This document shows, piece by piece, positions 42,721-51,536 of a stretch of 64,000 bases of DNA. Under the pieces are notes generated by a model, which was given only the letters and a program-made list of their open reading frames with translations, had not been told where the DNA came from and made no database searches. The DNA is taken from NCBI RefSeq assembly GCF_003335215.1, contig NZ_QPGB01000004.1, forward strand, positions 153,550-217,549. Reading direction: 5' to 3'. Numbering within the stretch: position 1 is the stretch's first letter; every line of letters begins with the position of its first letter. This DNA is from Parvibium lacunae. Its GTDB lineage: Bacteria > Pseudomonadota > Gammaproteobacteria > Burkholderiales > Burkholderiaceae_D. The position numbers and the translations under genes were made by a program.

Positions 42721-44664
42721 ATGAATGAATTTACTGACAGCACCGATGAGGCATCCCCCAATCAGTGCCCCACCCCTTCACTCCATGTGCTCGCACAACG
42801 TCGACATTACCTAAAAGCGACCGGGGCAGCATGGCTGGGTTGGTGGGCTGGTGGGGTGATTAATGCGGTAGCGGCAACGCCTCAAACCTCAGGTGCTGTG
42901 ACCTCCTCCACTTTTAAGCCGCTGTTTGGCTTTGCCAGTGTGCCCGTCAGTAGTGCAGATACGGTCACGCTGCCTCCCGGATATCGCTACGAAGTGGTTT
43001 ATGCGTGGGGTGATTCTATTCAGGGGCCAACCCTTGGGCCCGTATTCAAACCGGATGCGAGCAATACTGCGGCTGAACAAGAAAAACAATGCGGTATGCA
43101 CAACGACGGTATGCACTTGTTTCCTCTCCCACGCCATCACGCCCGCAGCCAAGCAGGGCTGCTCTGCGTGAATCATGAATACGTGGATGATGGGTTGCTA
43201 CATACCGACGGGATGCAGGCATGGTCTGCGGAAAAAGTGAAAAAATCACAGGCAGCCCACGGCGTGAGTGTTGTGCAAATAGCGCAGCAAGGGCAGGCTG
43301 AGAACGCCCGTTGGCAAGTTCAGCCGAGTCGCTATGCCCGGCGGATTACCGCCGCGACGCCCATTGAGGTAAGGGGGCCTGCTGCGGGCCATGCACTCTT
43401 ACAAACAGCCGCTGATCCAAGCGGGCGGCGGGTACTGGGGACCTTTAATAATTGTGCCAATGGGGTGACGCCATGGGGCACCTACCTAACCTGTGAAGAA
43501 AACTTTAATGGTTACTTTGCCTTAGGTGACGCCGCGCCCAGCGCAAGCCAAGCTCGCTACGGCATCACGAACAAACAGGGCTTTGGCTACCGTTGGCATG
43601 AGTTTGATACACGTTTTGATGCCAGCCAAAACCCGAACGAACCTCATCGTTTTGGCTGGGTCGTTGAAATTGACCCCTACGACCCACAGCGTGCGCCGAT
43701 CAAGCGAACGGCGCTTGGGCGTTTCAAGCATGAAGGGGCGACCGTCACGCTCAGCGAGGATAAACGCGTCGTCGTGTACATGGGGGACGACGAACGTAAC
43801 GAATATCTCTATAAGTTTGTCTCACGCCAGCGCTTTACGTCAAAGACGCGGTTATCGAGCCATCTGCTCGACGAGGGCATTTTATATGTTGCACGCTTTG
43901 AAGCGGATGGACGTGGCGAGTGGTTGCCTTTGATCCATGGCTTGCCCGGCTTGACGGTTGCTGATGGGTTTGCCGATCAGGCGACAATCCTGATCCATGC
44001 GCGTATGGCAGCAGATAATGTTGGGGCCACTAAATTGGATCGACCGGAATGGATTGCGCTGCATCCACAAACGGGCGAAGGGTATGTCACGCTTACCAAT
44101 AACAGTGAGCGTGGTAAAAAATCACCGGTCGATGGTCCGAATCCTCGTGCTGAAAATGTCTATGGTCAAATCGTTCGCTGGCGTGAAAACCAGCAGGATG
44201 CTGCGGCCTTAAAATTTGACTGGGAATTATTTGTGTTGGCAGGGGACCCAGAGCGCGATTCGCGCGTGACCGTGAATGGCGATGCTTTTGGCAGCCCTGA
44301 CGGCCTGGCATTCGATGCCCGTGGCGTGCTGTGGATTGCCACCGATGTATCAACCAGCACCCTGGGCAAACAGGCCTATGCCAATCTTGGCAACAATATG
44401 CTGCTCGCGGCAGATCCCCGCACCCGTGAAACCCGCCGCTTTTTAGTTGGCCCGCGTGGGTGTGAAATTACCGGATTTGCCTTTGCCAGTGATGGCCGCA
44501 CGCTCTTTGTGAATATCCAGCATCCTGGCGAAAGTCCGAGTGAGCGCAGCGATCCGAGCCGACCTCAGGCAGTCAGTAATTGGCCAGACGGCCCGCAGGG
44601 CGGCCGCCCGCGTTCTGCCACGATTGCCATTCGGCGGGTGGATGGAGGCCTGATCGGAACCTAA
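42721..44664 (+). CDS. phoX: PhoX-family alkaline phosphatase (DUF839), Tat-exported
   Basis: 647 residues from ATG 42721. Tat-type signal RRHYLKATGAAWLGWW near residue 40. PhoX marks include NNCANGVTPWGTYLTCEENFNGYF, GRFKHEGATV, YMGDDERNEYLYKFVS, DGLAFDARGVLWIATD and GCEITGFAF. PhoX is a calcium- and iron-dependent periplasmic phosphatase releasing phosphate from organic esters. No PHO box was recognised in the 117 bases before it. The upstream terminator separates it from the lipoprotein gene. Confidence 0.9.
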   Translation: MNEFTDSTDEASPNQCPTPSLHVLAQRRHYLKATGAAWLGWWAGGVINAVAATPQTSGAVTSSTFKPLFGFASVPVSSADTVTLPPGYRYEVVYAWGDSIQGPTLGPVFKPDASNTAAEQEKQCGMHNDGMHLFPLPRHHARSQAGLLCVNHEYVDDGLLHTDGMQAWSAEKVKKSQAAHGVSVVQIAQQGQAENARWQVQPSRYARRITAATPIEVRGPAAGHALLQTAADPSGRRVLGTFNNCANGVTPWGTYLTCEENFNGYFALGDAAPSASQARYGITNKQGFGYRWHEFDTRFDASQNPNEPHRFGWVVEIDPYDPQRAPIKRTALGRFKHEGATVTLSEDKRVVVYMGDDERNEYLYKFVSRQRFTSKTRLSSHLLDEGILYVARFEADGRGEWLPLIHGLPGLTVADGFADQATILIHARMAADNVGATKLDRPEWIALHPQTGEGYVTLTNNSERGKKSPVDGPNPRAENVYGQIVRWRENQQDAAALKFDWELFVLAGDPERDSRVTVNGDAFGSPDGLAFDARGVLWIATDVSTSTLGKQAYANLGNNMLLAADPRTRETRRFLVGPRGCEITGFAFASDGRTLFVNIQHPGESPSERSDPSRPQAVSNWPDGPQGGRPRSATIAIRRVDGGLIGT

Positions 44665-44731
44665 GGTCAATCCTGTTGCGGCTTGACTGGTAATTTTTTA
44701 CTTAACTCGGTAAGCTAGACCCTTTTCCTTT

Positions 44732-44751
44732 ACTTGGGTATTTGCCCAAGT
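44732..44751. other. Hairpin ahead of the diguanylate cyclase gene
   Basis: ACTTGGG (44732-44738) / CCCAAGT (44745-44751) with a six-base loop, 18 bases before ATG 44769 and without a U-tract. It could lower translation or be a protein-binding site. Confidence 0.4.
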
Positions 44752-44768
44752 GGATTGGGTGCGGGCTT

Positions 44769-46274
44769 ATGCATATTCCTCCTTTGCCTCGCTCTTCGCG
44801 AACGCTGCTGCGGTTGGCGCTCTTAAGCTTTGTCCTGTTACAGCTGCTGTTAATTTACTTGAATGTCCAGTTGGCGCAGGCGCTAGAAGCCGATGCTGCT
44901 GTCATTAATCTGGCGGGTCGACAACGGATGTTGACCCAGCAGATTGGAAAAACGATGGTGCTGCTAACCCAGCCTAGCCTCCCAACCGAAGTGCAAGTTA
45001 GCGCAGACCAAGAGCTACGCGAGGCAGCCCAATTGTTCGAGCGAACCTTACAGGCCCTAATGCGTGGAGGGCAAACCCGGACGGGTCAGCAAGGCCTCAT
45101 TCAGCTTGAGCCGATCGATGATGTAGTGACACAACAACTGCTGTTACGCGCAACCGGATTATGGTTGCAACATAAACAAGAGCTAGAAAGCTTACAGGCC
45201 AGTAGTCCAAATGCAGTCGTGCTCTTACTCCCCCCTTTTTTGGCATCTAATCGGGAGCTCTTATCCTTAATGAATGCGCTGACCACCCAAATCGAGGTCA
45301 TGTCTCGGGAACGCGCACAAAAGATCCGTTGGCAGTTGCTGGGGATGTTCCTGTTGGAAATCATTAACGGCGTTTTGATTGTTTATCTGCTCTATCGGCG
45401 TTATCAGCATAACAAGCAACATAAAGAGATGTTGCAACAGGTGCTGGACGAAATCGCCGTCGGCGTTTGTCTGCTGAACACAGAAAAAGTAATCGTTACT
45501 GCTAACCAAGCATTATTACGGTTGTTACAGCGTCCCTCGGAACAGATCTTGGGCGCCCCGCTGACCCAACTCTTTAATACCACCATCCAGCCTTGGATCT
45601 ATACCCTAGTGGGTACACCCACAACCTTGCGCTTAGAACCTAGCTGGCGAACGTTAAGCATTCAGCATCGATCTTATGAATTATTGACCTTACGCGATGT
45701 CACCGTAGAATACGCGTTGCAGGAACAGATGACTCAGCTCGCTTATCTGGACCCCTTAACCCAAATTCCCAATCGTCGTTTGTGGGAACATCAAAATCGC
45801 CAAGTTCTGGCGCGGGCAACCCGAAATCAGCAACGCTGCTTAGTGGCCGTGATTGACATTGACTGTTTCAAAATGATTAATGACCAGCACGGTCATCTCA
45901 CGGGCGATCATGTGTTGAAAGAGATCGCGCAGCGCCTATCCGAACATTGTCGGGCCGATGATATGGTTGCGCGGATTGGTGGCGATGAATTCGCAGCGCT
46001 ATTTACTCTGGTGACGGAGGGGGATTATTTATTTGCGAAACAGCAAATTGTGCAAAAATTAGAAGCCGTTTTCCACGCACCAATTCACTATGACGGCAAT
46101 TGGTTGCGTATCAGTGCCAGCTTAGGATTTGCTATGTTTCCAGAAGAAGGACAAAACGCCGTGAGTTTGTTGCAGGTGGCAGATCAACAGATGTACCAAA
46201 ATAAAGCGTTGCGACGAACATTAGGATTACAACTGGCCGCAAATGGGGCGGGGCCTTCTCTGATGGATCAGTAA
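44769..46274 (+). CDS. Diguanylate cyclase with PilJ-type N-terminal sensor
   Basis: 501 residues from ATG 44769. Membrane helix (LALLSFVLLQLLLIYL), a periplasmic helical sensor like the PilJ/type IV pili methyl-accepting N terminus (INLAGRQRMLTQQIGKTMVLL), a second membrane helix (LGMFLLEIINGVLIVYLLY), a PAS-like segment (about 225-320) and a GGDEF domain with intact IGGDEF and an upstream RADD inhibitory I-site. It should make cyclic-di-GMP with product feedback. The nitrate/nitrite-sensor-like motif RQRML is shared with NarX-type sensors. It is two bases before the zinc-ribbon gene. Confidence 0.9.
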   Translation: MHIPPLPRSSRTLLRLALLSFVLLQLLLIYLNVQLAQALEADAAVINLAGRQRMLTQQIGKTMVLLTQPSLPTEVQVSADQELREAAQLFERTLQALMRGGQTRTGQQGLIQLEPIDDVVTQQLLLRATGLWLQHKQELESLQASSPNAVVLLLPPFLASNRELLSLMNALTTQIEVMSRERAQKIRWQLLGMFLLEIINGVLIVYLLYRRYQHNKQHKEMLQQVLDEIAVGVCLLNTEKVIVTANQALLRLLQRPSEQILGAPLTQLFNTTIQPWIYTLVGTPTTLRLEPSWRTLSIQHRSYELLTLRDVTVEYALQEQMTQLAYLDPLTQIPNRRLWEHQNRQVLARATRNQQRCLVAVIDIDCFKMINDQHGHLTGDHVLKEIAQRLSEHCRADDMVARIGGDEFAALFTLVTEGDYLFAKQQIVQKLEAVFHAPIHYDGNWLRISASLGFAMFPEEGQNAVSLLQVADQQMYQNKALRRTLGLQLAANGAGPSLMDQ

Positions 46275-46276
46275 CT

Positions 46277-47068
46277 ATGGTACAACCTCAGTCTTCGCGA
46301 GATAACGTAACAGATAACGCAATAGCGGTGGCCCAGTCTCGCACCAAACGGCGACAGCTGCACAGGTTATCCGTGACATTGTTAGGGTGTCCCGCCTGCG
46401 GTGGCAAAGTGAGTCCAGCAGCACATACGTGTCCGCATTGTGGCCACCCACTTAACCCCCAAGTCACCCAGGCAGACCAAGCAGCGCAAGCATGGGCGGC
46501 CACGTGGGCACTCATTCGCCGCCGGGCAGCATGGGTTGCCACGGTTTTGGCCTTGCCGACATTAAGCTTACCCACCTGGGTGGCCAAGTTGACTTCTCCC
46601 GGCTTAGCAGGTGCAACCGAACTGGAAAAACTCTGGCAGGTGTATGCAATTACTGCCCCACTCACTCTCGCCATCATTTTACTGACCGTGCTTGTATTGA
46701 AACTCGGCTCAAGCGTCCTGTCGCGGTTTTTTGACAATGGCTTTCCTGCCTTGTTGTGCGCGCTGTTCGTGATAGGGGGCTTGTTTGCTGTCCCACCCCT
46801 ACTGCTAGATATTGTCGTCACCAAGCCCTTAGTACCCATTTGGCACTATGCCCAAATCGCTTGGCAGCATGCCGGCAGTGGTTTATCTGGGTGGTTAATG
46901 ATGCCCCTGCTATTTTTGTATTTGGTACTGCACCAATATTGGGTTGTCTATGGCGCCTGGCCTTTTCTCTCGGCATTTGTATTAGGCGGGTTTTTAGGCT
47001 GGGCGATTGCCCGGATTACGGCACACCATTCTTGGCTGAGTCAGCGCTGGAAACGCCTGCTTGATTAG
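46277..47068 (+). CDS. Zinc-ribbon membrane protein
   Basis: 263 residues. An N-terminal zinc ribbon CPACGGKVSPAAHTCPHCGH lies after 36 basic residues, then four or five membrane helices. It is the second gene of an operon with the diguanylate cyclase and ends four bases inside the convergent FIST gene. Function unknown; likely a membrane partner of the cyclase or a general stress protein. Confidence 0.75.
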   Translation: MVQPQSSRDNVTDNAIAVAQSRTKRRQLHRLSVTLLGCPACGGKVSPAAHTCPHCGHPLNPQVTQADQAAQAWAATWALIRRRAAWVATVLALPTLSLPTWVAKLTSPGLAGATELEKLWQVYAITAPLTLAIILLTVLVLKLGSSVLSRFFDNGFPALLCALFVIGGLFAVPPLLLDIVVTKPLVPIWHYAQIAWQHAGSGLSGWLMMPLLFLYLVLHQYWVVYGAWPFLSAFVLGGFLGWAIARITAHHSWLSQRWKRLLD

Positions 47069-48234
47069 AAAAAGACTGTCAACACGGCGGTGTGGGTGTA
47101 AAGCCGGCTGCGCGCAACTTCGCCGCTCGCATAAAAGCCGAGTAAGGGAATGTCGCCCAGCTGCGATTGAATTAAGCGCACTTCAGCACCCATCTCCCCA
47201 AACAGATTGGCCCCACGACCGACACAGGAGATAAAGAGCGCGCCCTTGATGGAGGCGCCCGTCAGCGCATGGACAGATTCCATTTCATCGCGGATTTCAG
47301 TGCAAACTCGAATCAGATCGGCACGCGCAACATCGGTATCGCGAGAGCAAAAGAAAATACTGTCGCCTTCTTCTAATTGCAGGCCTACTGCAAGACTGCC
47401 ACGTGCAGGATCAATCCCCACCACATTTCTGACCAAGTAATCGGCGGGGCCTTGGCCGCTGGTATTGTTATCGACTTGAGCAATAAACAGGCCATGCGAC
47501 AACTTACCCAAGTATTTTTCACTGATGATTTGGCCGCTGCCGCCGCCGAGATCGCTGAGGAGTTGCTCAAGTGCCGGTTGCTGATCTAAACCCAACAGAA
47601 AATGCCCCTCTGCGGCCGTTACTTTACGGATTGGACTCAAGGGTTGGCAGCCTTGCGAGACACGGGTAATCATGCGCACGGAGTCGGCAAAGATCATGCC
47701 TGACATGCCGCCAGAAAAAACTGTATTCGCCACTTGAGCCGTGTGCTCCCGACCACTGCTGATGCCGCCAAAGACCAAACCACTGTGTAATTTATGCCCC
47801 ATGTCAGTGAATAACTCAGGAATATCATGGGTAGCCGGGTCAACATGCGCGAGGGCACTGTGCGCCAGATAATTACCCTGCGCATTTTTTTCTTCGCGCT
47901 GAGGGGGGCGCTGCAGGCCCGAAAAGGGGCGTACGCTCCCTGTCGGAAAATGCCCCAGCATGATGACAACTGCGGGCTCATCCAAATATTCTGCACCACC
48001 ACAAGCAACAGCGGTGGCACTAGAGCCAACCCAGTCTTGGACCCCGGTGCGTTGCCGTAAATGTTTGATTAGCTCTGCCGCATGCGCAAAGAAGGGCTCG
48101 GTGAAATAGACAAAGCCCACCCAGTCCCGTTGGCCGAGCTGTTGTGCCTCCTGGGCACTGCCTAACTGACTAATTGCCAACTCGGCCGCCATGCGCCAAT
48201 TGGGATGGGTCGCATGTCCAGAGCGAAATTGCAT
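47065..48234 (-). CDS. FIST domain sensor protein
   Basis: 389 residues with FIST_N (about 20-220) and FIST_C (about 225-380): FPTGSVRPFSGLQRPP, GHKLHSGLVFGGISSGREH, GQGPADYLVRNVVGIDPARGSLAVG, DADVARADLIRVC-type and RGANLFGEMGAEVRLIQSQLG. FIST proteins bind small ligands, probably amino acids, and occur with signalling domains, but here the domain is alone. Convergent with the zinc-ribbon gene. Confidence 0.9.
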   Translation of the reverse strand: MQFRSGHATHPNWRMAAELAISQLGSAQEAQQLGQRDWVGFVYFTEPFFAHAAELIKHLRQRTGVQDWVGSSATAVACGGAEYLDEPAVVIMLGHFPTGSVRPFSGLQRPPQREEKNAQGNYLAHSALAHVDPATHDIPELFTDMGHKLHSGLVFGGISSGREHTAQVANTVFSGGMSGMIFADSVRMITRVSQGCQPLSPIRKVTAAEGHFLLGLDQQPALEQLLSDLGGGSGQIISEKYLGKLSHGLFIAQVDNNTSGQGPADYLVRNVVGIDPARGSLAVGLQLEEGDSIFFCSRDTDVARADLIRVCTEIRDEMESVHALTGASIKGALFISCVGRGANLFGEMGAEVRLIQSQLGDIPLLGFYASGEVARSRLYTHTAVLTVFF

Positions 48235-48362
48235 GATGCGGTCTCAACGGATAGCGTGCTGCAGCCGCAGCGATTGATCAACATGCCGCGCGCCTCGTTG
48301 TTCATCGGTTGTGATGAACTGGCGCAGCCCCTGCAACTATTTCGGCTGTTTTACGGCAGCCT

Positions 48363-48986
48363 TTAGCGTGGATTGCGTGTGCGAGACTGGCGGCGCCCGG
48401 ATGGGCTTGGAGCGGTGGTAGATCTTGCTTTCCGCGCGGGACTTTTGGCTGGCTTGGCACGAGCCGCCGCGGCTGAGGCCCCCTGGCTGGGGGCTAACCC
48501 AGTAGAACTTAACCCCGCTTGACTGGCGGCCAGGGTTTGCTGCGCCACATCGGTAAATTGGGTCTGTAACTGCCGCCACCACTGTGCAGCATCAAACAGG
48601 GAGCCGCTGGGGTTGTCTGGGGGCGGTACGTCGGTGGGTGTTTCTGCCGCTGGCGCTGCGGCTGCGGGGGGTGCTGGCATCCCCCCCGTTTTTAAGGCAT
48701 CTGAAAACGATTGCAGGGCAGCAACAGTGCCGCGCTGAACTTCGATGGCCTGAATCGTGCTGCGTAGCATGGTGAGATTAAGATTAAGCCAGTGTTCCAC
48801 CGTGCGTAAATCTTGTAAGCGTTTGTCTAGCTCTGCGATATCTAACGTTGGGCTGAGCGGGTGACTCAAGCTGCCAAAGCCATTGCCAAGGGCACCTGTT
48901 GGCAGCCCTTGCCACAATTGTTTGGCAAAGGCCATCCCATCATTAAAATTAAAAGCAGCAAAAGGGGAGGCTGAAGCATCAGACAT
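48363..48986 (-). CDS. phaM: PhaM-family polyhydroxyalkanoate granule protein
   Basis: 207 residues from ATG 48986. The PhaM pattern is clear: LDIAELDKRLQDLRTVEHWLNLNLTMLRSTIQAIEVQRGTVAALQSF. The C-terminal third is an Ala/Lys/Arg-rich DNA-binding tail (RAKPAKSPARKARSTT). PhaM binds PHA synthase and the nucleoid and controls granule number and segregation. No PHA synthase lies in the window. The start is followed by the usual FAAFNFNDGMAF. Confidence 0.85.
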   Translation of the reverse strand: MSDASASPFAAFNFNDGMAFAKQLWQGLPTGALGNGFGSLSHPLSPTLDIAELDKRLQDLRTVEHWLNLNLTMLRSTIQAIEVQRGTVAALQSFSDALKTGGMPAPPAAAAPAAETPTDVPPPDNPSGSLFDAAQWWRQLQTQFTDVAQQTLAASQAGLSSTGLAPSQGASAAAARAKPAKSPARKARSTTAPSPSGRRQSRTRNPR

Positions 48987-49035
48987 AGTGGTCAAGAATA
49001 TCGTCAATAGAGGCTGGGCGTCATGTTACGGCGGC

Positions 49036-50145
49036 TTAGTAACCCCAGAGTTTAGCGGGGTTTAAGCGAATCATGATTTTATCTTTGGGCACGATGCTGA
49101 CAATCGTATAGTCTTTACGCGAAGAATCGCGTCGCATCGGCTCAACAAATGGCACACCTTGGCCACTTACCAAGCTAAAGACAATCGGCGTATTGGCAGT
49201 TTGACCCCGCCTGACAACCACCGCAGTTTCCCCATTTTGCAGTTTTACAAAACTGCCTGGGGGGAAGATACCGACTTCCTTGATGATCATCGCCGGTAAG
49301 GGGTTCCCTTCACCGCCATCGTCCAGGAACAACTCTTTGGCTGCCTGATTCGGTGCCAACGCCTTGCGATAGGCGCGCGGGCTGACTTTGGCGCAAAACA
49401 CATCAGCCAGGTGAATCAATTCTGCCATGGGGTCGGGCTGCATGACTTTGTGTGGATAGCCTTTACCCCCGCGTCGCTCATGGTGCTGTAAAACAGCCGT
49501 GAGCCATTTGGAATCGGTGACCCCGGCCGCTTTTAACATGTCATGGCTGACTTGGGGGTGATGATTGATTTGCTGGCGTTGCTCATCCGTTAACGGCGTG
49601 TTTTGATTAACCAGCCAGCCTTGCAGTTCCATCATGCCAACGTTCATGGTCATGGCGGCAGAAACCAGTGAGAGCCGATCGGCTTGGCTCCACCCCATAC
49701 GCTTGGCAACCAGCTCACAAACTACGGCGGTGTGGAGACTTTGCGCGACCGGATATTTACCCGTATCCAATAGCAACAGAACGCTAATACCCGCATCGGC
49801 ATCTTTATCGCTTAAAAACTGCAACAAAGACGCCATTGCTTCGATGCTGTCGGCAAAGTCGTCCACTTGCTCGATATTTTTCAAAATACGGGTCAGCTTT
49901 TTGAAAATATCATCCCATAACCAAAAGGGGTTAAAGACTGGGGCCGCTGGTTTGTCGTCGTCGCGTGAGGCTTTGAATTGTTCGGCGTCCACAAACATGC
50001 CGCGCTCTAGCAGCATTTCAATCTGGCGATCTTTCTCAACCAGATACCCTTTACGCAGCAGGAGCTGGCCTTGCGCGTCGTAAACATCCCACGGCAAGGG
50101 TTTGTCGATCTGCAAATGCTCCGGTGATAAACGGTGCATACTCAC
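49036..50145 (-). CDS. HD-GYP-like protein with degenerate catalytic motifs
   Basis: About 369 residues from GTG 50145 (AGGAG seven bases before); ATG 50139 is also possible. N-terminal DUF3391-like part (LSPEHLQIDKPLPWDVYDAQGQLLLRKGYLVEKDRQIEMLLERGMFV) and an HD-GYP-type helical core. The HD pair is missing (SAAMTMNVG where HD would be), and HHExxDGxGYP is HHERRGGKGYP, so the metal site is incomplete. It probably no longer cleaves c-di-GMP; it may bind it. A C-terminal strand-rich tail follows. Confidence 0.8.
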   Translation of the reverse strand: MSMHRLSPEHLQIDKPLPWDVYDAQGQLLLRKGYLVEKDRQIEMLLERGMFVDAEQFKASRDDDKPAAPVFNPFWLWDDIFKKLTRILKNIEQVDDFADSIEAMASLLQFLSDKDADAGISVLLLLDTGKYPVAQSLHTAVVCELVAKRMGWSQADRLSLVSAAMTMNVGMMELQGWLVNQNTPLTDEQRQQINHHPQVSHDMLKAAGVTDSKWLTAVLQHHERRGGKGYPHKVMQPDPMAELIHLADVFCAKVSPRAYRKALAPNQAAKELFLDDGGEGNPLPAMIIKEVGIFPPGSFVKLQNGETAVVVRRGQTANTPIVFSLVSGQGVPFVEPMRRDSSRKDYTIVSIVPKDKIMIRLNPAKLWGY

Positions 50146-50324
50146 AATGATTCTCCTTGGCATCATGCCTTACTCAGGCAGGCTGATACTCTTTCTTTAT
50201 TTTCCGGGCACCCCTTGGCCCGTACCCAATCCCTAGTGTGCCACTTCACTTGGCCGCCAGCCAGTAGTGGCGTAGGGTCAGTTGTCATTTAGCGGCGATT
50301 TACGGCCAGGTGCAGCCTTTGCAC

Positions 50325-50369
50325 AACACCCGCCTGATCAGCCATAATCTAACTGATTCTTCGGGTGTT
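50325..50369 (+). other. Inverted repeat between the HD-GYP and DUF3108 genes
   Basis: AACACCCG (50325-50332) / CGGGTGTT (50362-50369) with a 29-base loop and a following TTAT. Resembles a weak terminator or leader hairpin. A second hairpin GGCACG/CGTGCC (50385-50390 / 50400-50405) lies nearer the DUF3108 start. Confidence 0.35.
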
Positions 50370-50423
50370 TTATCGAAAACTTAAGGCACGAGCGCAAACC
50401 GTGCCGTTACGTAGGGTTATTGG

Positions 50424-51530
50424 ATGTCAGCCCCCTTCTCTGTTTCGCGTGCTGCACTACCGACTCGCCGCTGGCCACTGGCGCTGATCCTCAGTGCGGC
50501 GTCGTTGTCGCTACTGATACACAGCGCGGTATGGCTTGTCAGTCAGTTACGCATCGGCTTGCCCGTGACCGCTGACCTCACGGTGAGTGACGTCAAGATG
50601 GTGAGTTTGTTACCTGCGCCGCCTACGCCTGCCGCCAGTTCAGGGGTTCCGCCCGTTCCCCCACCTCGCCGCGCTATTGCTAGGCCGTCAGCGGTTCCGC
50701 TGCCAAGCAACCCCCCGGCTGCCTCTGCAACGACTGCCGCTGCAGAAAGCGCCAGCGAGATCGATCCTGCTAGCGTCGTTCCTGAGGCCCCGCCGGGGAT
50801 AAGTGCCAGAGAATTGGAAATTCCTCCGAGCGGTCCGCTGATGGGAAGCTTACCGCTCGCCCAACCCACCAAAATTGAGTATGACTTGCAAGCTCGGAAT
50901 CGTTGGCAATTTGGTATTGATAGCAGCGCAGAGCTGCTATGGCAGCACAACTGGCAAGATTTTTCGGTGACCTTGCGAGAAACGACCTGGGGTTTTATGT
51001 GGCGCTCACGGGGGCGATTAAGTGCGGCTGGCTTAGAGCCTAGCCGCTGGGAAGATCGGGTGGGCAACCGTAAAAGTCTACGCGGGGTGAGCTATGCCCA
51101 TGAACGCCAAGAGATTCTTTTTAGTGCGGGCAATAAAGCCACGAGTTTACCGCCAGGCGTGCAAAACCTGCCCTCTTTCTTGATTCAGCTAGGGCTGTTG
51201 GTGCAGCAAAATCCCGCTTTGCAGACTTCAGGCGCCGCCTTTGTGGTGCCTGCAACCACGGCCAAAGACTTGGTTCAATACGCGGTTCAAAATAAAGGCG
51301 TCGAGGGGGTGCAAACCCCGTTTGGGGTTGTCCAGATGGTCGCCTTCACGACCCTCAGCGGGCAACGCCAAAATGAAGAAGGAATGGTGGTCTGGTTGAG
51401 CCCTGACCACCAATACTTACCCCTCCAATTCAAACTATTTCGCGATGATGGCGTGATCCTCACCGGCACCGCAAGGCTGCTGACGATCTTGCCACCCTTG
51501 CGGCCGAATCAAGAATGGGCGAGTGAATAA
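50424..51530 (+). CDS. DUF3108 domain protein
   Basis: 368 residues. One N-terminal membrane helix (LALILSAASLSLLIHSAVWLVSQ), a long Pro/Ala-rich linker (about 60-135) and the DUF3108 domain (YDLQARNRWQFGIDSSAELLWQHNWQDFSVTLRETTWG...SYAHERQEILFSAGNKATSLPPGVQNLPSFLIQLGLLV in outline). The domain is exported. The family has no known function and is common in betaproteobacteria. It ends six bases before the convergent ferredoxin oxidoreductase. Confidence 0.88.
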   Translation: MSAPFSVSRAALPTRRWPLALILSAASLSLLIHSAVWLVSQLRIGLPVTADLTVSDVKMVSLLPAPPTPAASSGVPPVPPPRRAIARPSAVPLPSNPPAASATTAAAESASEIDPASVVPEAPPGISARELEIPPSGPLMGSLPLAQPTKIEYDLQARNRWQFGIDSSAELLWQHNWQDFSVTLRETTWGFMWRSRGRLSAAGLEPSRWEDRVGNRKSLRGVSYAHERQEILFSAGNKATSLPPGVQNLPSFLIQLGLLVQQNPALQTSGAAFVVPATTAKDLVQYAVQNKGVEGVQTPFGVVQMVAFTTLSGQRQNEEGMVVWLSPDHQYLPLQFKLFRDDGVILTGTARLLTILPPLRPNQEWASE

Positions 51531-51536
51531 CCTGTT

